A DNA stretch of 64,000 nucleotides from Centipeda periodontii DSM 2778 (GTDB taxonomy: Bacteria > Bacillota > Negativicutes > Selenomonadales > Selenomonadaceae): the NCBI RefSeq assembly GCF_000213975.1, contig NZ_GL892076.1:1112905-1176904 (forward strand), in the 5' to 3' direction. Shown here one piece after another: positions 24,621 to 33,901 of this stretch. The position numbers were made by a program, and so were the translations under genes. The notes below the pieces were generated by a model, which was not told where the DNA came from, made no database searches, and saw nothing but the letters and a program-made list of their open reading frames with translations. How positions within the stretch are numbered: position 1 is the first letter of the stretch; each line of letters opens with the position of its first letter.

Positions 24621-25108
24621 GAAACGACTATGCTTCGTCAGAAGCGCTCGCTGCGCTCAAGATTGCCTTTCCAAATGCGGAATACGATGCGGAGGCTTCG
24701 CATCCAGCCGTCTATATCGGCGCGGAGGAATTGACCGTGTTTCTTACGTTCCTGCGCGACGACAGAGCTTTGCAGCTCACGCGCATGGAGAACGTCACGG
24801 CGGTTGACTGGAAGGATCGCTATGAGATGGTTTACCATCTCTTTTCGCCGACCCTCCTGCACTGGCTGACGGTGAAGGTGACGCTCGCGCATGAGGATGC
24901 GCCCACAGTGCCGTCCGCGACGGCGGTGTTCCCAGGCGTGGAGTTCGAGGAGCGCGAGGTCTATGACCTTATGGGCATCACATTTACGGGACATCCCGAT
25001 CTCCGGCGCGTGTTCCATCGCGATGATTTTGTCGGGCATCCACTGCGCAAGGACTTTGTACCGCCGCCTCCGCCGAACATCCCGCGCATTCGAAGGGAGG
25101 GGATCTGA
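24617..25108 (+). CDS. nuoC: NADH-quinone oxidoreductase subunit C
   Basis: The 163-residue 30-kDa-type subunit includes the signature [21 protein letters not shown] near its C-terminus. nuoC and nuoD are separate genes, unlike the fused nuoCD of enterobacteria. It overlaps nuoB by 4 bases and nuoD by 1. Confidence 0.93.
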   Translation: MRNDYASSEALAALKIAFPNAEYDAEASHPAVYIGAEELTVFLTFLRDDRALQLTRMENVTAVDWKDRYEMVYHLFSPTLLHWLTVKVTLAHEDAPTVPSATAVFPGVEFEEREVYDLMGITFTGHPDLRRVFHRDDFVGHPLRKDFVPPPPPNIPRIRREGI

Positions 25109-26208
25109 TGGTACGCAGCGAGACCTATACGCTCAACATGGGACCGCAGCACCCCTCGACGCACGGCGTGCTGCAGGTGCAGCTTGAGCTGGACGGCGAG
25201 CGCATTGTAAAGGCGACGCCGATCATGGGCTACCTCCATCGCGGCATCGAAAAGCTGCTCGAGGATCGGACGTACGTACAGGGGCTGCCCTATACGGACC
25301 GCCTTGACTATATCTCGGCGATGAACAACAACTTCGGCTACGCGCTTGCGGTGGAGCAGCTTGCGGGCATCGAAACAACGCCGCGCGCAGAGTACATCCG
25401 CGTCATTATGGCGGAGCTGAACCGCATCAACAGCCATTTGATCTTTATCGGGACACTCGCGAACGATCTCGGCGCGTCGACGGGGATGCTCTACTGCTTC
25501 CGTGACCGCGAGAAGATTCTCGACATCTTCAACCTCGTCTGCGGTGCGCGCCAGACGTTTCACTACATCCGCATCGGCGGCGTAAAGGAAGATCTCACAC
25601 CCGAGGCAGAGGTGCTGATCCGCGCATTCCTCGATGAGGTGCCGATCTTCCTTGAGGAGTACAACAAGCTGTTGACGGGCAACGAGATCTTCATTCGCCG
25701 CATTGTGGGGACATCCCCCATGACGACGGAGCAGGCACTCTCGTACAATATGACGGGGCCGAATCTGCGCGCGACGGGGCTTGCCTTCGACCTACGCAAG
25801 GTGGACGGCTACAGTGTCTACGATGATTTTGACTTTGATATCCCCGTCGGCAAGAACGGCGACAACTGGGATCGCTATATGGTGAAGCTGAACGAGATCG
25901 CCGAGAGCGCGAAGATCATCCGTCAGGCGATCGACGGTCTGCCCGAGGGCGACTTTATGGGCAAGAAAGTCCCGAAGGTCATCAAGCCCCCCAAGGGCGA
26001 GGTGTTCAGCCGCACGGAGGGCACGCGCGGCGAGCTCGGCTTCTACATCGTCAGTGACGGCACGACAAAGCCGTACCGCATCCACATCCGCCGCCCCTCG
26101 TTCGTCAACATGCAGGGGCTGAACGCGATGTGCCACGGAATGCTCATCGGCGACTCGGTCGCCGCGTATTCGTCCATCGACCCGATCATGGGCGAAGTGG
26201 ACTGCTGA
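25108..26208 (+). CDS. nuoD: NADH-quinone oxidoreductase subunit D
   Basis: This 49-kDa-type subunit forms the quinone pocket with NuoB. It shows NMGPQHPSTHG at the start (the quinone-head His), GYLHRGIEKL, and the C-terminal SIDPIMGEVDC, a relic of the NiFe-hydrogenase large subunit. At 366 residues it is somewhat short compared with about 400. Confidence 0.95.
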   Translation: MVRSETYTLNMGPQHPSTHGVLQVQLELDGERIVKATPIMGYLHRGIEKLLEDRTYVQGLPYTDRLDYISAMNNNFGYALAVEQLAGIETTPRAEYIRVIMAELNRINSHLIFIGTLANDLGASTGMLYCFRDREKILDIFNLVCGARQTFHYIRIGGVKEDLTPEAEVLIRAFLDEVPIFLEEYNKLLTGNEIFIRRIVGTSPMTTEQALSYNMTGPNLRATGLAFDLRKVDGYSVYDDFDFDIPVGKNGDNWDRYMVKLNEIAESAKIIRQAIDGLPEGDFMGKKVPKVIKPPKGEVFSRTEGTRGELGFYIVSDGTTKPYRIHIRRPSFVNMQGLNAMCHGMLIGDSVAAYSSIDPIMGEVDC

Positions 26209-26220
26209 GGAAGGAGGCGG

Positions 26221-27267
26221 ATGATGGAACTTTCTTTCTTGGGAACGATTGCGCTTACGCTGCGCGCACTCATCTACAGCATCGTACCGATCCCGTTTGT
26301 GGTCGATCTTGTGATGACCTTCGTCGGCATCGCGCTCCTGCTCGGGATTATTTCGATGGCGGCGATCGTCTTTACCTATGCGGAGCGCAAAATCTGCGCG
26401 TTCATTCAGGTGCGCATCGGTCCGAACCGCGTCGGCGGACGCTTCGGACTGCTTCAGCCGATTGCCGATATGCTCAAACTTATGAGCAAGGAAGATATCA
26501 TGCCCGCCGGTGCGGACAAGGTGGTCTGGGCGCTCTCGCCCGCGCTGCTCTTCGTCCCTGCGGCGCTGGTCTATGCGTTCTTCCCGTTCGACGCGGGCGC
26601 GGTGCTCGCGGATGTAAACGTGGGAGTGTTCCTGCTGTTCGCCGTCTCGGGACAGGCGGTTCTGCCATTCCTCATGGGCGGCTACGCATCGAACAATAAA
26701 TACTCGTTCATCGGCGGTATGCGCATTGTTGGGCAGATGCTCAGCTACGAGGCACCACTGCTCTTTTCCTTGCTCGGCGTCATCATGATTACGGGCTCGC
26801 TGCGCCTCGACGACATTGTGCAAATGCAGGCACAGACGAGATGGTTCATCTTTATGCAGCCGCTCGCGTTCGTCATCTTCCTGATTGCGGCGGTCGCGGA
26901 GACGAATCGCACGCCGTTCGATCTCGTCGAGGGCGAGTCCGAGATCATCGCAGGGCCGTTTACAGAGTACTCGGGGATGCGCTGGGCGCTGTTCTTCCTC
27001 GCGGAGTACGCGAATCTGCTGACGGCGGCGATCCTCGCGACGACGTTCTTCCTCGGCGGCTACAGCGGCCCGTCGTTCCTGCCGGGCTTCGTCTGGTTCG
27101 GACTCAAGGCAGTGCTTATGGTGCTGCTCATCATGTGGTTCCGCTGGACGTTCCCGCGCACGCGCGTCGATCAGATTCTCACCTTCGGCTGGAAGGTGCT
27201 CGTGCCGCTCTCGATTCTCAACGTCTTTTTGACGGGCATCGGGATGTATCTCTTCGGCATTGTCTAA
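26221..27267 (+). CDS. nuoH: NADH-quinone oxidoreductase subunit H
   Basis: The 348-residue membrane subunit has eight helices and the conserved loops TYAERKICAFIQVRIGPNR and AETNRTPFDLVEGESEI, which line the quinone entrance. Two adjacent ATG codons are possible; AAGGAGG is 3 bases before the first and 6 before the second (26224), so the second may be used. nuoEFG would normally precede nuoH but are absent: only 12 bases separate nuoD and nuoH. Confidence 0.95.
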   Translation: MMELSFLGTIALTLRALIYSIVPIPFVVDLVMTFVGIALLLGIISMAAIVFTYAERKICAFIQVRIGPNRVGGRFGLLQPIADMLKLMSKEDIMPAGADKVVWALSPALLFVPAALVYAFFPFDAGAVLADVNVGVFLLFAVSGQAVLPFLMGGYASNNKYSFIGGMRIVGQMLSYEAPLLFSLLGVIMITGSLRLDDIVQMQAQTRWFIFMQPLAFVIFLIAAVAETNRTPFDLVEGESEIIAGPFTEYSGMRWALFFLAEYANLLTAAILATTFFLGGYSGPSFLPGFVWFGLKAVLMVLLIMWFRWTFPRTRVDQILTFGWKVLVPLSILNVFLTGIGMYLFGIV

Positions 27268-27279
27268 GGGGGTGCCCAC

Positions 27280-27951
27280 ATGTTTGGAAAAGGTTTGCTC
27301 ACAGGTATGAGCGTCACATGGAAGCACCTCTGGGGCAAGAAGGAAACATTCTGCTACCCCGAAGAGAAACTTCCGATGACGGATAATTTTCGCGGGGGCA
27401 ACCTCGCGATGGACTGGCGCGTCTGCATCGGCTGCTCGATGTGCGCGAATGCGTGCCCGAATAAGGCGCTTGAGCTCGACATCGTGCAGGACGCGAAGAA
27501 GAAGCGCCACATGAAATCCTACGTGCACAAGTCGGGACGCTGCCTTTACTGCAATCTCTGCGTAGAGGTCTGCCCCGTCAAGACGCTCGTCTGGGATAAG
27601 GACTATGCGATCTCGACGTGGAGCAAGGAGACGATGACCCACGATGCGATGACCGATCAGGATCGCGAAGACCTTGCGGCGTTCCTGGCACAGGTCGAGG
27701 TCGAGGCGGCGGAGGAAAAGGCAAAGAAGGAAGCCGCCGCCAAGGCAAAGGCGGAGGCTGCCGCGAAGGCGAAAGCCGAGGCAGAGAAGGCTGCGGCGGA
27801 GAATCCCAAGGCGGCTGCCGAGAAAACGCCCGAAAAGCCGGAAGCGACAGCGAAAGTGCCCGCAGCGGGAAAACCTGCGGCAGAAAAGCCGCCCGCTGCG
27901 CCAAAACCCGCCGAAGCAAAAGCAGAACCGAAGGAAGGAGGGACGGCATGA
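27280..27951 (+). CDS. nuoI: NADH-quinone oxidoreductase subunit I with long Ala/Lys-rich tail
   Basis: The ferredoxin-like subunit carries clusters N6a and N6b; both CxxCxxCxxxCP motifs are intact (CIGCSMCANACP near residue 48 and CLYCNLCVEVCP near residue 88). After about residue 128 the protein continues for some 95 residues of Ala, Lys, Glu and Pro, made of AKAEAAAKAKAEAE-like repeats and then Pro-rich AEKPPAAPKPAEAK. This tail is absent from standard NuoI (about 160-180 residues). The first part should form a charged helix and the rest a flexible arm. In a complex lacking NuoEFG it could dock a soluble electron donor; that is speculation. Confidence 0.92.
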   Translation: MFGKGLLTGMSVTWKHLWGKKETFCYPEEKLPMTDNFRGGNLAMDWRVCIGCSMCANACPNKALELDIVQDAKKKRHMKSYVHKSGRCLYCNLCVEVCPVKTLVWDKDYAISTWSKETMTHDAMTDQDREDLAAFLAQVEVEAAEEKAKKEAAAKAKAEAAAKAKAEAEKAAAENPKAAAEKTPEKPEATAKVPAAGKPAAEKPPAAPKPAEAKAEPKEGGTA

Positions 27952-28442
27952 GCATCGTATTCTATTTTCTCGCGGCGGTGACGATCATCGGCGCACTCGG
28001 CGTCGTGCTGTCCCCGAATGTCGTGCACAGCGCGCTCTTCCTCGTGCTCTCCTTCATTGGCGTCGCGGCGATCTACTTCTCCATCGGCGCGGAGTTCCTC
28101 GGCGCGGTGCAGCTGATGGTATACAGCGGCGCGGTCGCCGTCCTCATCGTCATGGCGATCATGCTGACGCGCCGCGACTCCATGGCGCAGTCGAACCCCT
28201 CGCAGAAGCTCTTTCGCCGCGTGGTGACGGGGCTGCTCGCGGGCGGATTCTTCTTCCTCATCGGTCTAGGGATTGTGCTTTCACCCCTGCCGGACGGTGA
28301 TCTCGCTCCGTCCGCAGGCGCGCATGAGATCGCACAGCGGATGCTCGGCACGTACGTCCTGCCGTTTGAGATCGTGGCGGTGCTGCTGCTCGTCGCGATG
28401 GTCGGGGCGCTCGTGCTCGCGAGGGGAGGCGATACGGAATGA
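27948..28442 (+). CDS. nuoJ: NADH-quinone oxidoreductase subunit J
   Basis: The 164-residue five-helix membrane subunit includes the family stretch EFLGAVQLMVYSGAVAVLIVMAIML, containing the pi-bulge helix involved in proton transfer. ATG 27948 overlaps the nuoI stop (ATGA) and follows AAGGAGGG. Confidence 0.93.
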   Translation: MSIVFYFLAAVTIIGALGVVLSPNVVHSALFLVLSFIGVAAIYFSIGAEFLGAVQLMVYSGAVAVLIVMAIMLTRRDSMAQSNPSQKLFRRVVTGLLAGGFFFLIGLGIVLSPLPDGDLAPSAGAHEIAQRMLGTYVLPFEIVAVLLLVAMVGALVLARGGDTE

Positions 28443-28744
28443 TCGGACTGCCTGATCTTCTCTTTGTCGCCGCCGTGCTCTTCTGCATCGGTCTCTATGG
28501 TCTGCTCACGCGGCGCGGCATCATCCCGATCCTCATGTGCGTGGAGCTGATGCTCAACGCGGTCAACATCAACCTCATCGCGTTCGACCGCTTCTACGCG
28601 CACAATATGGAGGGACAGCTCATGGCGCTGTTCTCGATCGCGGTCGCCGCATCCGAGATCGCCGTCGGGCTTGCCCTCGCATTCCGTCTGTATCAGATCC
28701 GATTCACGACGAATGTCGATGAGCTGGACACGCTCAGAGATTAG
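28439..28744 (+). CDS. nuoK: NADH-quinone oxidoreductase subunit K
   Basis: The 101-residue, three-helix MrpC-like subunit contains the conserved Glu residues in MCVELMLNAVNIN and SEIAVGLAL that form part of the proton path. It overlaps nuoJ by 4 bases. Confidence 0.94.
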   Translation: MIGLPDLLFVAAVLFCIGLYGLLTRRGIIPILMCVELMLNAVNINLIAFDRFYAHNMEGQLMALFSIAVAASEIAVGLALAFRLYQIRFTTNVDELDTLRD

Positions 28745-28758
28745 AGGAGGGGAGAGAT

Positions 28759-30660
28759 ATGTTTACCTTTGCACTGACACATGCCTATCTGATCCCCCTG
28801 TTCCCTGCGCTCGCATTCCTCATCATCGGGCCGTTCACGCGGCAGGAGAAAAACCTCTCCGCCGCGATTGCGATTACGATGATGTCGCTCGCGTTCGCGT
28901 TCTCCGTATTCGTCGCGCTCGCCACCGTGAACTATCAGATCACGATGAACGATCCGTACGTCATGAAGGCACTCTGGGCGCAGATCGGCGACGTGAAACT
29001 GACGATGGGCGTGCTCATCGACCCCCTGACGGCGATGATGCTCGTCATCGTGACGCTCGTCTCGCTGCTCGTCTACATCTACTCCGTCAGCTACATGGAG
29101 CACGACGAGGGCATGGGGCGCTTCTTCGCGTTTATCTCGCTGTTCTCGGCGTCCATGCTGGGACTCGTCGTCTCGGTCAACTTCCTCCAGCTCTATGTGT
29201 TCTGGGAGGGCGTCGGACTCTGTTCCTACCTCCTCATCGGCTTCTACTATCACAAGGTATCTGCACGCGAGGCGGCGAAAAAGGCGTTCATCACAACGCG
29301 CATTGGCGACTTCGGAATGCTCGTCGGCATCCTGCTCGTACAGATGACGTTCGGCACAATGGACTTCATCGAGCTGCGCATGCTCGTGCCTCCGTACGTT
29401 GTTCTTGCGGGGACGGGCTTCCTGACCGTGATCGGACTCCTCCTCTTTATGGGCGCAATCGGAAAGTCGGGACAGTTCCCGTTGCACGTCTGGCTGCTCG
29501 ATGCGATGGAAGGACCGACGCCCACATCGGCGCTCATCCACGCGGCGACGATGGTCGCGGCGGGCGTCTACCTCGTCGCGCGCGCGTTCTTTATCTTTAG
29601 CGAGTCGCCGTTTGTGATGGACTTTATCGCAGGACTCGGCGCGTTTACCGCGCTCTTTGCCGCGATTATCGCCGTGACACAGCGGAAGTTCAAGTCCGTC
29701 CTCGCGTACTCGACCATCAGTCAGCTCGGCTATATGATGCTTGCGGTCGGCGTCGGCGCATTCTCTGCGTCCATGTTCCACCTCATGACGCATGCCTTCT
29801 TCAAGGCGATGCTCTTTCTCTGTGCGGGTGCGGTCATGCACGCGCTGCACGATGAAACGGACATCACGAAGATGGGCGGTCTGTGGAAGAAGATGCCGCT
29901 CACGTTCGCGGCGATGGTGGTCGGCGTGCTTGCCATCTCGGGCATTCCGCCGTTTTCGGGCTTCTTCTCCAAGGACGAAATTCTCGCGGCGGTGATGCAC
30001 GCGAGCACGCCGCTCTATGTGATTGCGTCGTTTACCTCCTTCCTCACGGCGTTCTACATGGCACGCCTCCTCATCGTGGCGTTTCTCGGCGAGAGCCGCA
30101 GCAAGCATGAGGCACATGAGGTCGACGCATTCATGCGCTGGCCGATGATCATGCTCATCCTGCTTACGCTTGTGAGCGGTCTTTGGGGCTACTTCGGCGA
30201 TTTCGCCGTCTGGGTCAATGCGGGCGTGCCGCATCATGCGGCGATCGACTGGACGGTCGCAGGCACGAGTACGGCACTTGCACTCGTCGCGTTCGCCGCC
30301 GCCTATCAGATCTACGGGCGGCACAGCCTGCGGATGGCGATGCGTCAGCGGAGCTTCGGTTTCGTCTATCGCGTTGTCTATCACAAGTTTTACATCGACG
30401 AACTCTACGCCTATTTCCGTGAACGATTTGTCTACGGGACGGCGCTCATTCTCAAATGGGTCGATGAAAAGATCTTCGACGGTATCATGTACGGTCTCGG
30501 CGGTTATGCGCTCGCCACGAGCGACCTCCTCACGGAGTCCGCGAACGGGCAGGCACAGCGCTACGTCGTCGTGTTCTATACAGGCGTGCTCATTCTCCTG
30601 TGCTATGCGCTCTACTGGGCGGTTCAGATCATTGCCTACTGGGGAGGTGGACTGCGATGA
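28759..30660 (+). CDS. nuoL: NADH-quinone oxidoreductase subunit L
   Basis: The 633-residue antiporter-like subunit has about 16 membrane helices. Typical stretches are FFAFISLFSASMLGLVVSVNFLQLYVFWEGVGLCSYLLIGFYY, GKSGQFPLHVWLLDAMEGPTPTSALIHAATMVAAGVYL (parts) and the long lateral helix region toward the C-terminus. It pumps protons or, in some bacteria, sodium. AGGAGGGGAGAGAT precedes the start. Confidence 0.95.
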   Translation: MFTFALTHAYLIPLFPALAFLIIGPFTRQEKNLSAAIAITMMSLAFAFSVFVALATVNYQITMNDPYVMKALWAQIGDVKLTMGVLIDPLTAMMLVIVTLVSLLVYIYSVSYMEHDEGMGRFFAFISLFSASMLGLVVSVNFLQLYVFWEGVGLCSYLLIGFYYHKVSAREAAKKAFITTRIGDFGMLVGILLVQMTFGTMDFIELRMLVPPYVVLAGTGFLTVIGLLLFMGAIGKSGQFPLHVWLLDAMEGPTPTSALIHAATMVAAGVYLVARAFFIFSESPFVMDFIAGLGAFTALFAAIIAVTQRKFKSVLAYSTISQLGYMMLAVGVGAFSASMFHLMTHAFFKAMLFLCAGAVMHALHDETDITKMGGLWKKMPLTFAAMVVGVLAISGIPPFSGFFSKDEILAAVMHASTPLYVIASFTSFLTAFYMARLLIVAFLGESRSKHEAHEVDAFMRWPMIMLILLTLVSGLWGYFGDFAVWVNAGVPHHAAIDWTVAGTSTALALVAFAAAYQIYGRHSLRMAMRQRSFGFVYRVVYHKFYIDELYAYFRERFVYGTALILKWVDEKIFDGIMYGLGGYALATSDLLTESANGQAQRYVVVFYTGVLILLCYALYWAVQIIAYWGGGLR

Positions 30661-32189
30661 TGACATTTCCGATTCTCTCGGTCATCCTCCTGACACCGCT
30701 CGCGGCGGCGCTCATCATCGCGCTCCTGCCGGGGCGGCTGCACGATACGATCCGCCAGCTCTCGGCGTTTGCGATGATGGTCGCAACATTGCTGACACTC
30801 TTTGTCTATGCGGACTATGATATGGCACGCGGCGGAATGCAGTACACGGAGTACATCCCGTGGATCACCGATCTCGGTGTTGCGTACTCGCTTGGCGTCG
30901 ACGGCATCTCGCTGCCCATGCTGCTCCTCTCGAGCGTCGTGGGGCTTGCCGCCGTCTACAGTTCGTGGCACGTCGAAAAGCGTGTCAAGGAGTATTTTGT
31001 TCTGCTCCTCATCGTGATTGCGGGCGTCTCGGGGGCATTCCTCGTGCGCGACCTCTTCTTCTTCCTCGTGCTCTGCGAGATGGTCGTCATTCCGGCGTAT
31101 CTCATGGTGCTCATCTGGGGCTCCTCGGAGCGCGTTTCGAAAGAGCACGCGGCAATGAAGATGACCATTTTCCTGCTCGTCGGCTCTGCGTTCATGCTGC
31201 TCGGCGTACTCCTGCTCTACGTGAGCGCGTACGAGTCGGGGATGCGGACGTTTGACTTTGAGGCACTTGCCGCCGCTGCGGTTGCGGGGCACATTTCGTG
31301 GGAGGTGCAGATCACGGCATTCCTCCTGCTGCTCATCGGCTTCGGCTCGCATCTCTCGATGTTCCCATTCCACATCTGGTCGCCCGACGGCTATGCGGGC
31401 GCGCCGACGGCGATCTCCATGATCAACGCGGGCGTTGTGAAAAAGATCGGGGGCTACGCGCTCATCCGCATCGGTTTCTTCATCCTGCCGTTCGGCGCAA
31501 AGTTCTGGGCGCCCGTGATTGCCGTGCTCGCGATGATCAACGTCATCTATGCGTCCTACATCGCACTCGCACAGCGCGACATCAAGTACATGATCGCATA
31601 TTCCTCCGTTTCCCACATGGGCTACGTCCTGCTCGGCTTCGCGGCGCTGAACGTCGTGAGTGTGAGCGGTGCGGTCGCCTACATGGTGGCGCACGGCATC
31701 ATGCTCGCGCTCTTCTTCTCGCAGGTCGGCTATGTCTACGAGAAAACGGAACTGCGCAGCGTCGGCGACCTCTGGGGGCTCGCGCACCACATGCCGCATA
31801 TCACGGTCGGCTTTATGCTCGCGGGTCTGTGTTCGCTCGGACTGCCGGGTCTGATCGGCTTCATCCCGGAGTTCACGATCTTCGTCGGCATTATCGAGGT
31901 CTACCCCGTGATCGCCGTGATCGCCGTCTCGGGCATCATCTTCACTGCGTTCTATGTCCTGCGTATGCTCGCGCGCGTCCTCTTCGGACCGCGTGTGGAA
32001 CGCTTTGCAAAATTCCCCGACGAGCGCAAGATCGACATCGTGCCGCTCGTCGTGCTCGGCGTGTTCCTTGTCGGCTTCGGCGTCTTCCCGGGGCTCCTCA
32101 TGGGCGTTGTGGATACGGGTGTTGCGCCCCTTGCGCCACTCTTTGAGCTGATTCAGGACGCACCGACAATCTTAGGAGGTGGGCACTGA
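30657..32189 (+). CDS. nuoM: NADH-quinone oxidoreductase subunit M
   Basis: The 510-residue antiporter-like subunit has SLGVDGISLPMLLLSS near the N-terminus and the proton-channel segment SHLSMFPFHIWSPDGYAGAPT followed by the Lys-containing MINAGVVKKIGGYALIRIG. Tandem ATG codons at 30657 and 30660; the first overlaps the nuoL stop. It overlaps nuoN by one base. Confidence 0.94.
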   Translation: MMTFPILSVILLTPLAAALIIALLPGRLHDTIRQLSAFAMMVATLLTLFVYADYDMARGGMQYTEYIPWITDLGVAYSLGVDGISLPMLLLSSVVGLAAVYSSWHVEKRVKEYFVLLLIVIAGVSGAFLVRDLFFFLVLCEMVVIPAYLMVLIWGSSERVSKEHAAMKMTIFLLVGSAFMLLGVLLLYVSAYESGMRTFDFEALAAAAVAGHISWEVQITAFLLLLIGFGSHLSMFPFHIWSPDGYAGAPTAISMINAGVVKKIGGYALIRIGFFILPFGAKFWAPVIAVLAMINVIYASYIALAQRDIKYMIAYSSVSHMGYVLLGFAALNVVSVSGAVAYMVAHGIMLALFFSQVGYVYEKTELRSVGDLWGLAHHMPHITVGFMLAGLCSLGLPGLIGFIPEFTIFVGIIEVYPVIAVIAVSGIIFTAFYVLRMLARVLFGPRVERFAKFPDERKIDIVPLVVLGVFLVGFGVFPGLLMGVVDTGVAPLAPLFELIQDAPTILGGGH

Positions 32190-33643
32190 TGCTGCAGGCG
32201 ATGAACTTTTCGGCAATCTCCGTGGAGATCGGCATTGTCCTCCTGATGGCGGCCGTGCTCGTCACCGATCTTGTCCTCAAAAAGGATGCGCCGCGCTGCC
32301 CCGTCGTCTGGCTGACGGTGGCAGGACTTCTCGGCGTGCTCGCGCTTGCCGTGGGCATGTATCCGCCCGATGGGGGCGCGGCGGCGTTCTACGCGGGGCT
32401 TTACATCGTTGACGGTTACTCGATTTTCTTCAAGATTCTATTCATCATCGGGATTCTCTCGACCGTCATCTTTGCGGCGGACTATGTGGAGCAGACGATG
32501 CGACACAAGGGCGAGTTCTATCTGCTCCTGCTCTCAGGCCTCCTCGGCATGTGCGTTCTCGCCTCGGCGAACGACCTCATGACGGCATTTGTCGGACTCG
32601 AGCTGATGACGATTTCGTTCTATACGCTCGTCGCCATTCGCACGGATAACCCGCTCTCGGCGGAGGCGGGCATCAAGTACCTTGTGTTCGGCTCCGGCTC
32701 GACGGCGGTGCTGCTCTACGGCATGAGCCTCGTCTACGGCATGACAGGGACGATGGTGTTTCAGTCGATCGCGCAGGGACTCGGACTCGTGTTCTCCCTC
32801 GGGCTGATCGGCGTGGTCTTTATCCTCGCGGGCTTCTTCTTCAAGCTCTCGATCATCCCGTTCCATCTCTGGGCACCCGATGTGTACGAAGGCGCGCCCG
32901 CACCCGTGACGGCACTGCTCGCCATGTGCTCGAAGGCGGCAGGCATTGCGATCCTCCTGCGCGTTCTCTTCGTCGCGTTCCCTGTGCTCTCGGCGTACTG
33001 GGCGCATCTGCTTGCGATCTTCGCGGCGGTCTCGATGGTTGGCGGCAATCTCATGGCGTTTCGCCAGACGAACATCAAGCGTATGCTTGCGTATTCGTCG
33101 ATTGCACAGGCGGGCTACATGATGACGGCAATGGTCGCGACGAATGCGGCGGGCGTCAAGGCAGTCCTCTTCTATGCGATGGTCTACGTCTTTGCGAACG
33201 TCGGCGCATTTGTCACGGTGTCCTATCTTGAGATGAAGCGCGGCGGTGCGGACTTTACGAGCGTCAGAGGTCTTGCGAAGGACTCGTTGCTCCCTGCGGG
33301 CATTCTCATGGTCGCACTCCTCACGATGGCGGGCATTCCGCCGACGGCGGGATTCGTCGGGAAGATCTACATCTTCTCGGCAGCAATCGACGCGGGCTAT
33401 CTCTGGCTCGCGGGTGTCGGCTTCGTCATGTCCATGATGTCTGTCTACTATTATTTGCTTGTCATCAAGGAGATGTTCCGCGATGTCGAGGAAGGGGAGA
33501 AGTGGACGGAGGAGCACCTGCGCCTGCCGCTCCCCGCAAGCGCAATGGGCGTGATCGCCGTCGCCTTTACCCTCATCATCGGCGTATGGGCAGAGCCGCT
33601 CTCGATCTTCAGCAATGTTGCGGTCTATACATTTATGAGGTAA
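32189..33643 (+). CDS. nuoN: NADH-quinone oxidoreductase subunit N
   Basis: The 484-residue antiporter-like subunit has the conserved KLSIIPFHLWAPDVYEGAP and RMLAYSSIAQAGYM motifs. It ends the operon. A copy of the small repeat element begins 1 base after its TAA, and no independent terminator lies between, so the element may provide the 3' end of the nuo message. Confidence 0.94.
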   Translation: MLQAMNFSAISVEIGIVLLMAAVLVTDLVLKKDAPRCPVVWLTVAGLLGVLALAVGMYPPDGGAAAFYAGLYIVDGYSIFFKILFIIGILSTVIFAADYVEQTMRHKGEFYLLLLSGLLGMCVLASANDLMTAFVGLELMTISFYTLVAIRTDNPLSAEAGIKYLVFGSGSTAVLLYGMSLVYGMTGTMVFQSIAQGLGLVFSLGLIGVVFILAGFFFKLSIIPFHLWAPDVYEGAPAPVTALLAMCSKAAGIAILLRVLFVAFPVLSAYWAHLLAIFAAVSMVGGNLMAFRQTNIKRMLAYSSIAQAGYMMTAMVATNAAGVKAVLFYAMVYVFANVGAFVTVSYLEMKRGGADFTSVRGLAKDSLLPAGILMVALLTMAGIPPTAGFVGKIYIFSAAIDAGYLWLAGVGFVMSMMSVYYYLLVIKEMFRDVEEGEKWTEEHLRLPLPASAMGVIAVAFTLIIGVWAEPLSIFSNVAVYTFMR

Positions 33644-33644
33644 C

Positions 33645-33812
33645 TAAGGAATCGCTGATAAAATGAAGTCCGTCAGATTGGCGTAGATTTTTTCGTCCGA
33701 ACAAGGAGGCAAACCGGACGCATAGCCAAAGCTATGTGGAGGATTTGCCGACACAGTGCGGGCAAAAAAGATGCGTCAAGATGGCGGTGCTGAATTTATC
33801 AGTGCTTCCTTA
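33645..33812 (+). repeat. small repeat element with terminal inverted repeats, copy A (168 bp, MITE-like)
   Basis: The ends TAAGGAATCGCTGATAAA and TTTATCAGTGCTTCCTTA are imperfect inverted repeats (16 of 18 positions pair). TA at each outer edge would fit TA target duplication. Inside are an inverted repeat CGTCCG/CGGACG enclosing AAGGAGGC and a hairpin CATAGC-CAAA-GCTATG. It has no ORF. Copy B is the same sequence in the opposite orientation on the other side of the TonB receptor gene. Confidence 0.8.
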
Positions 33813-33848
33813 AGCCTCAATCGTTTTACAATTTCATCTGAAAACACA

Positions 33849-33880
33849 AAGAACCCGTCGGCACAATCGCCGATGGGTTC
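33849..33880. terminator. terminator of the TonB-receptor gene
   Basis: AGAACCCGTCGGC pairs with GCCGATGGGTTCT around a 6-base loop (one G-T pair); on the minus strand it is followed by a T-rich stretch. It lies just beyond the receptor stop. Confidence 0.7.
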
Positions 33881-33901
33881 TCTGCGTTTTACTGTATCTG
33901 T

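Noticed and set aside
25792-27642. 616-codon open frame on the minus strand over nuoD-nuoI
   Set aside because: It is antisense to conserved subunits, full of Arg/His/Asp/Glu, and lacks any domain. Long antisense frames are expected in GC-rich coding DNA.
28741-30666. 641-codon open frame on the minus strand over nuoL
   Set aside because: Same reason: shadow of nuoL with no recognisable motif.
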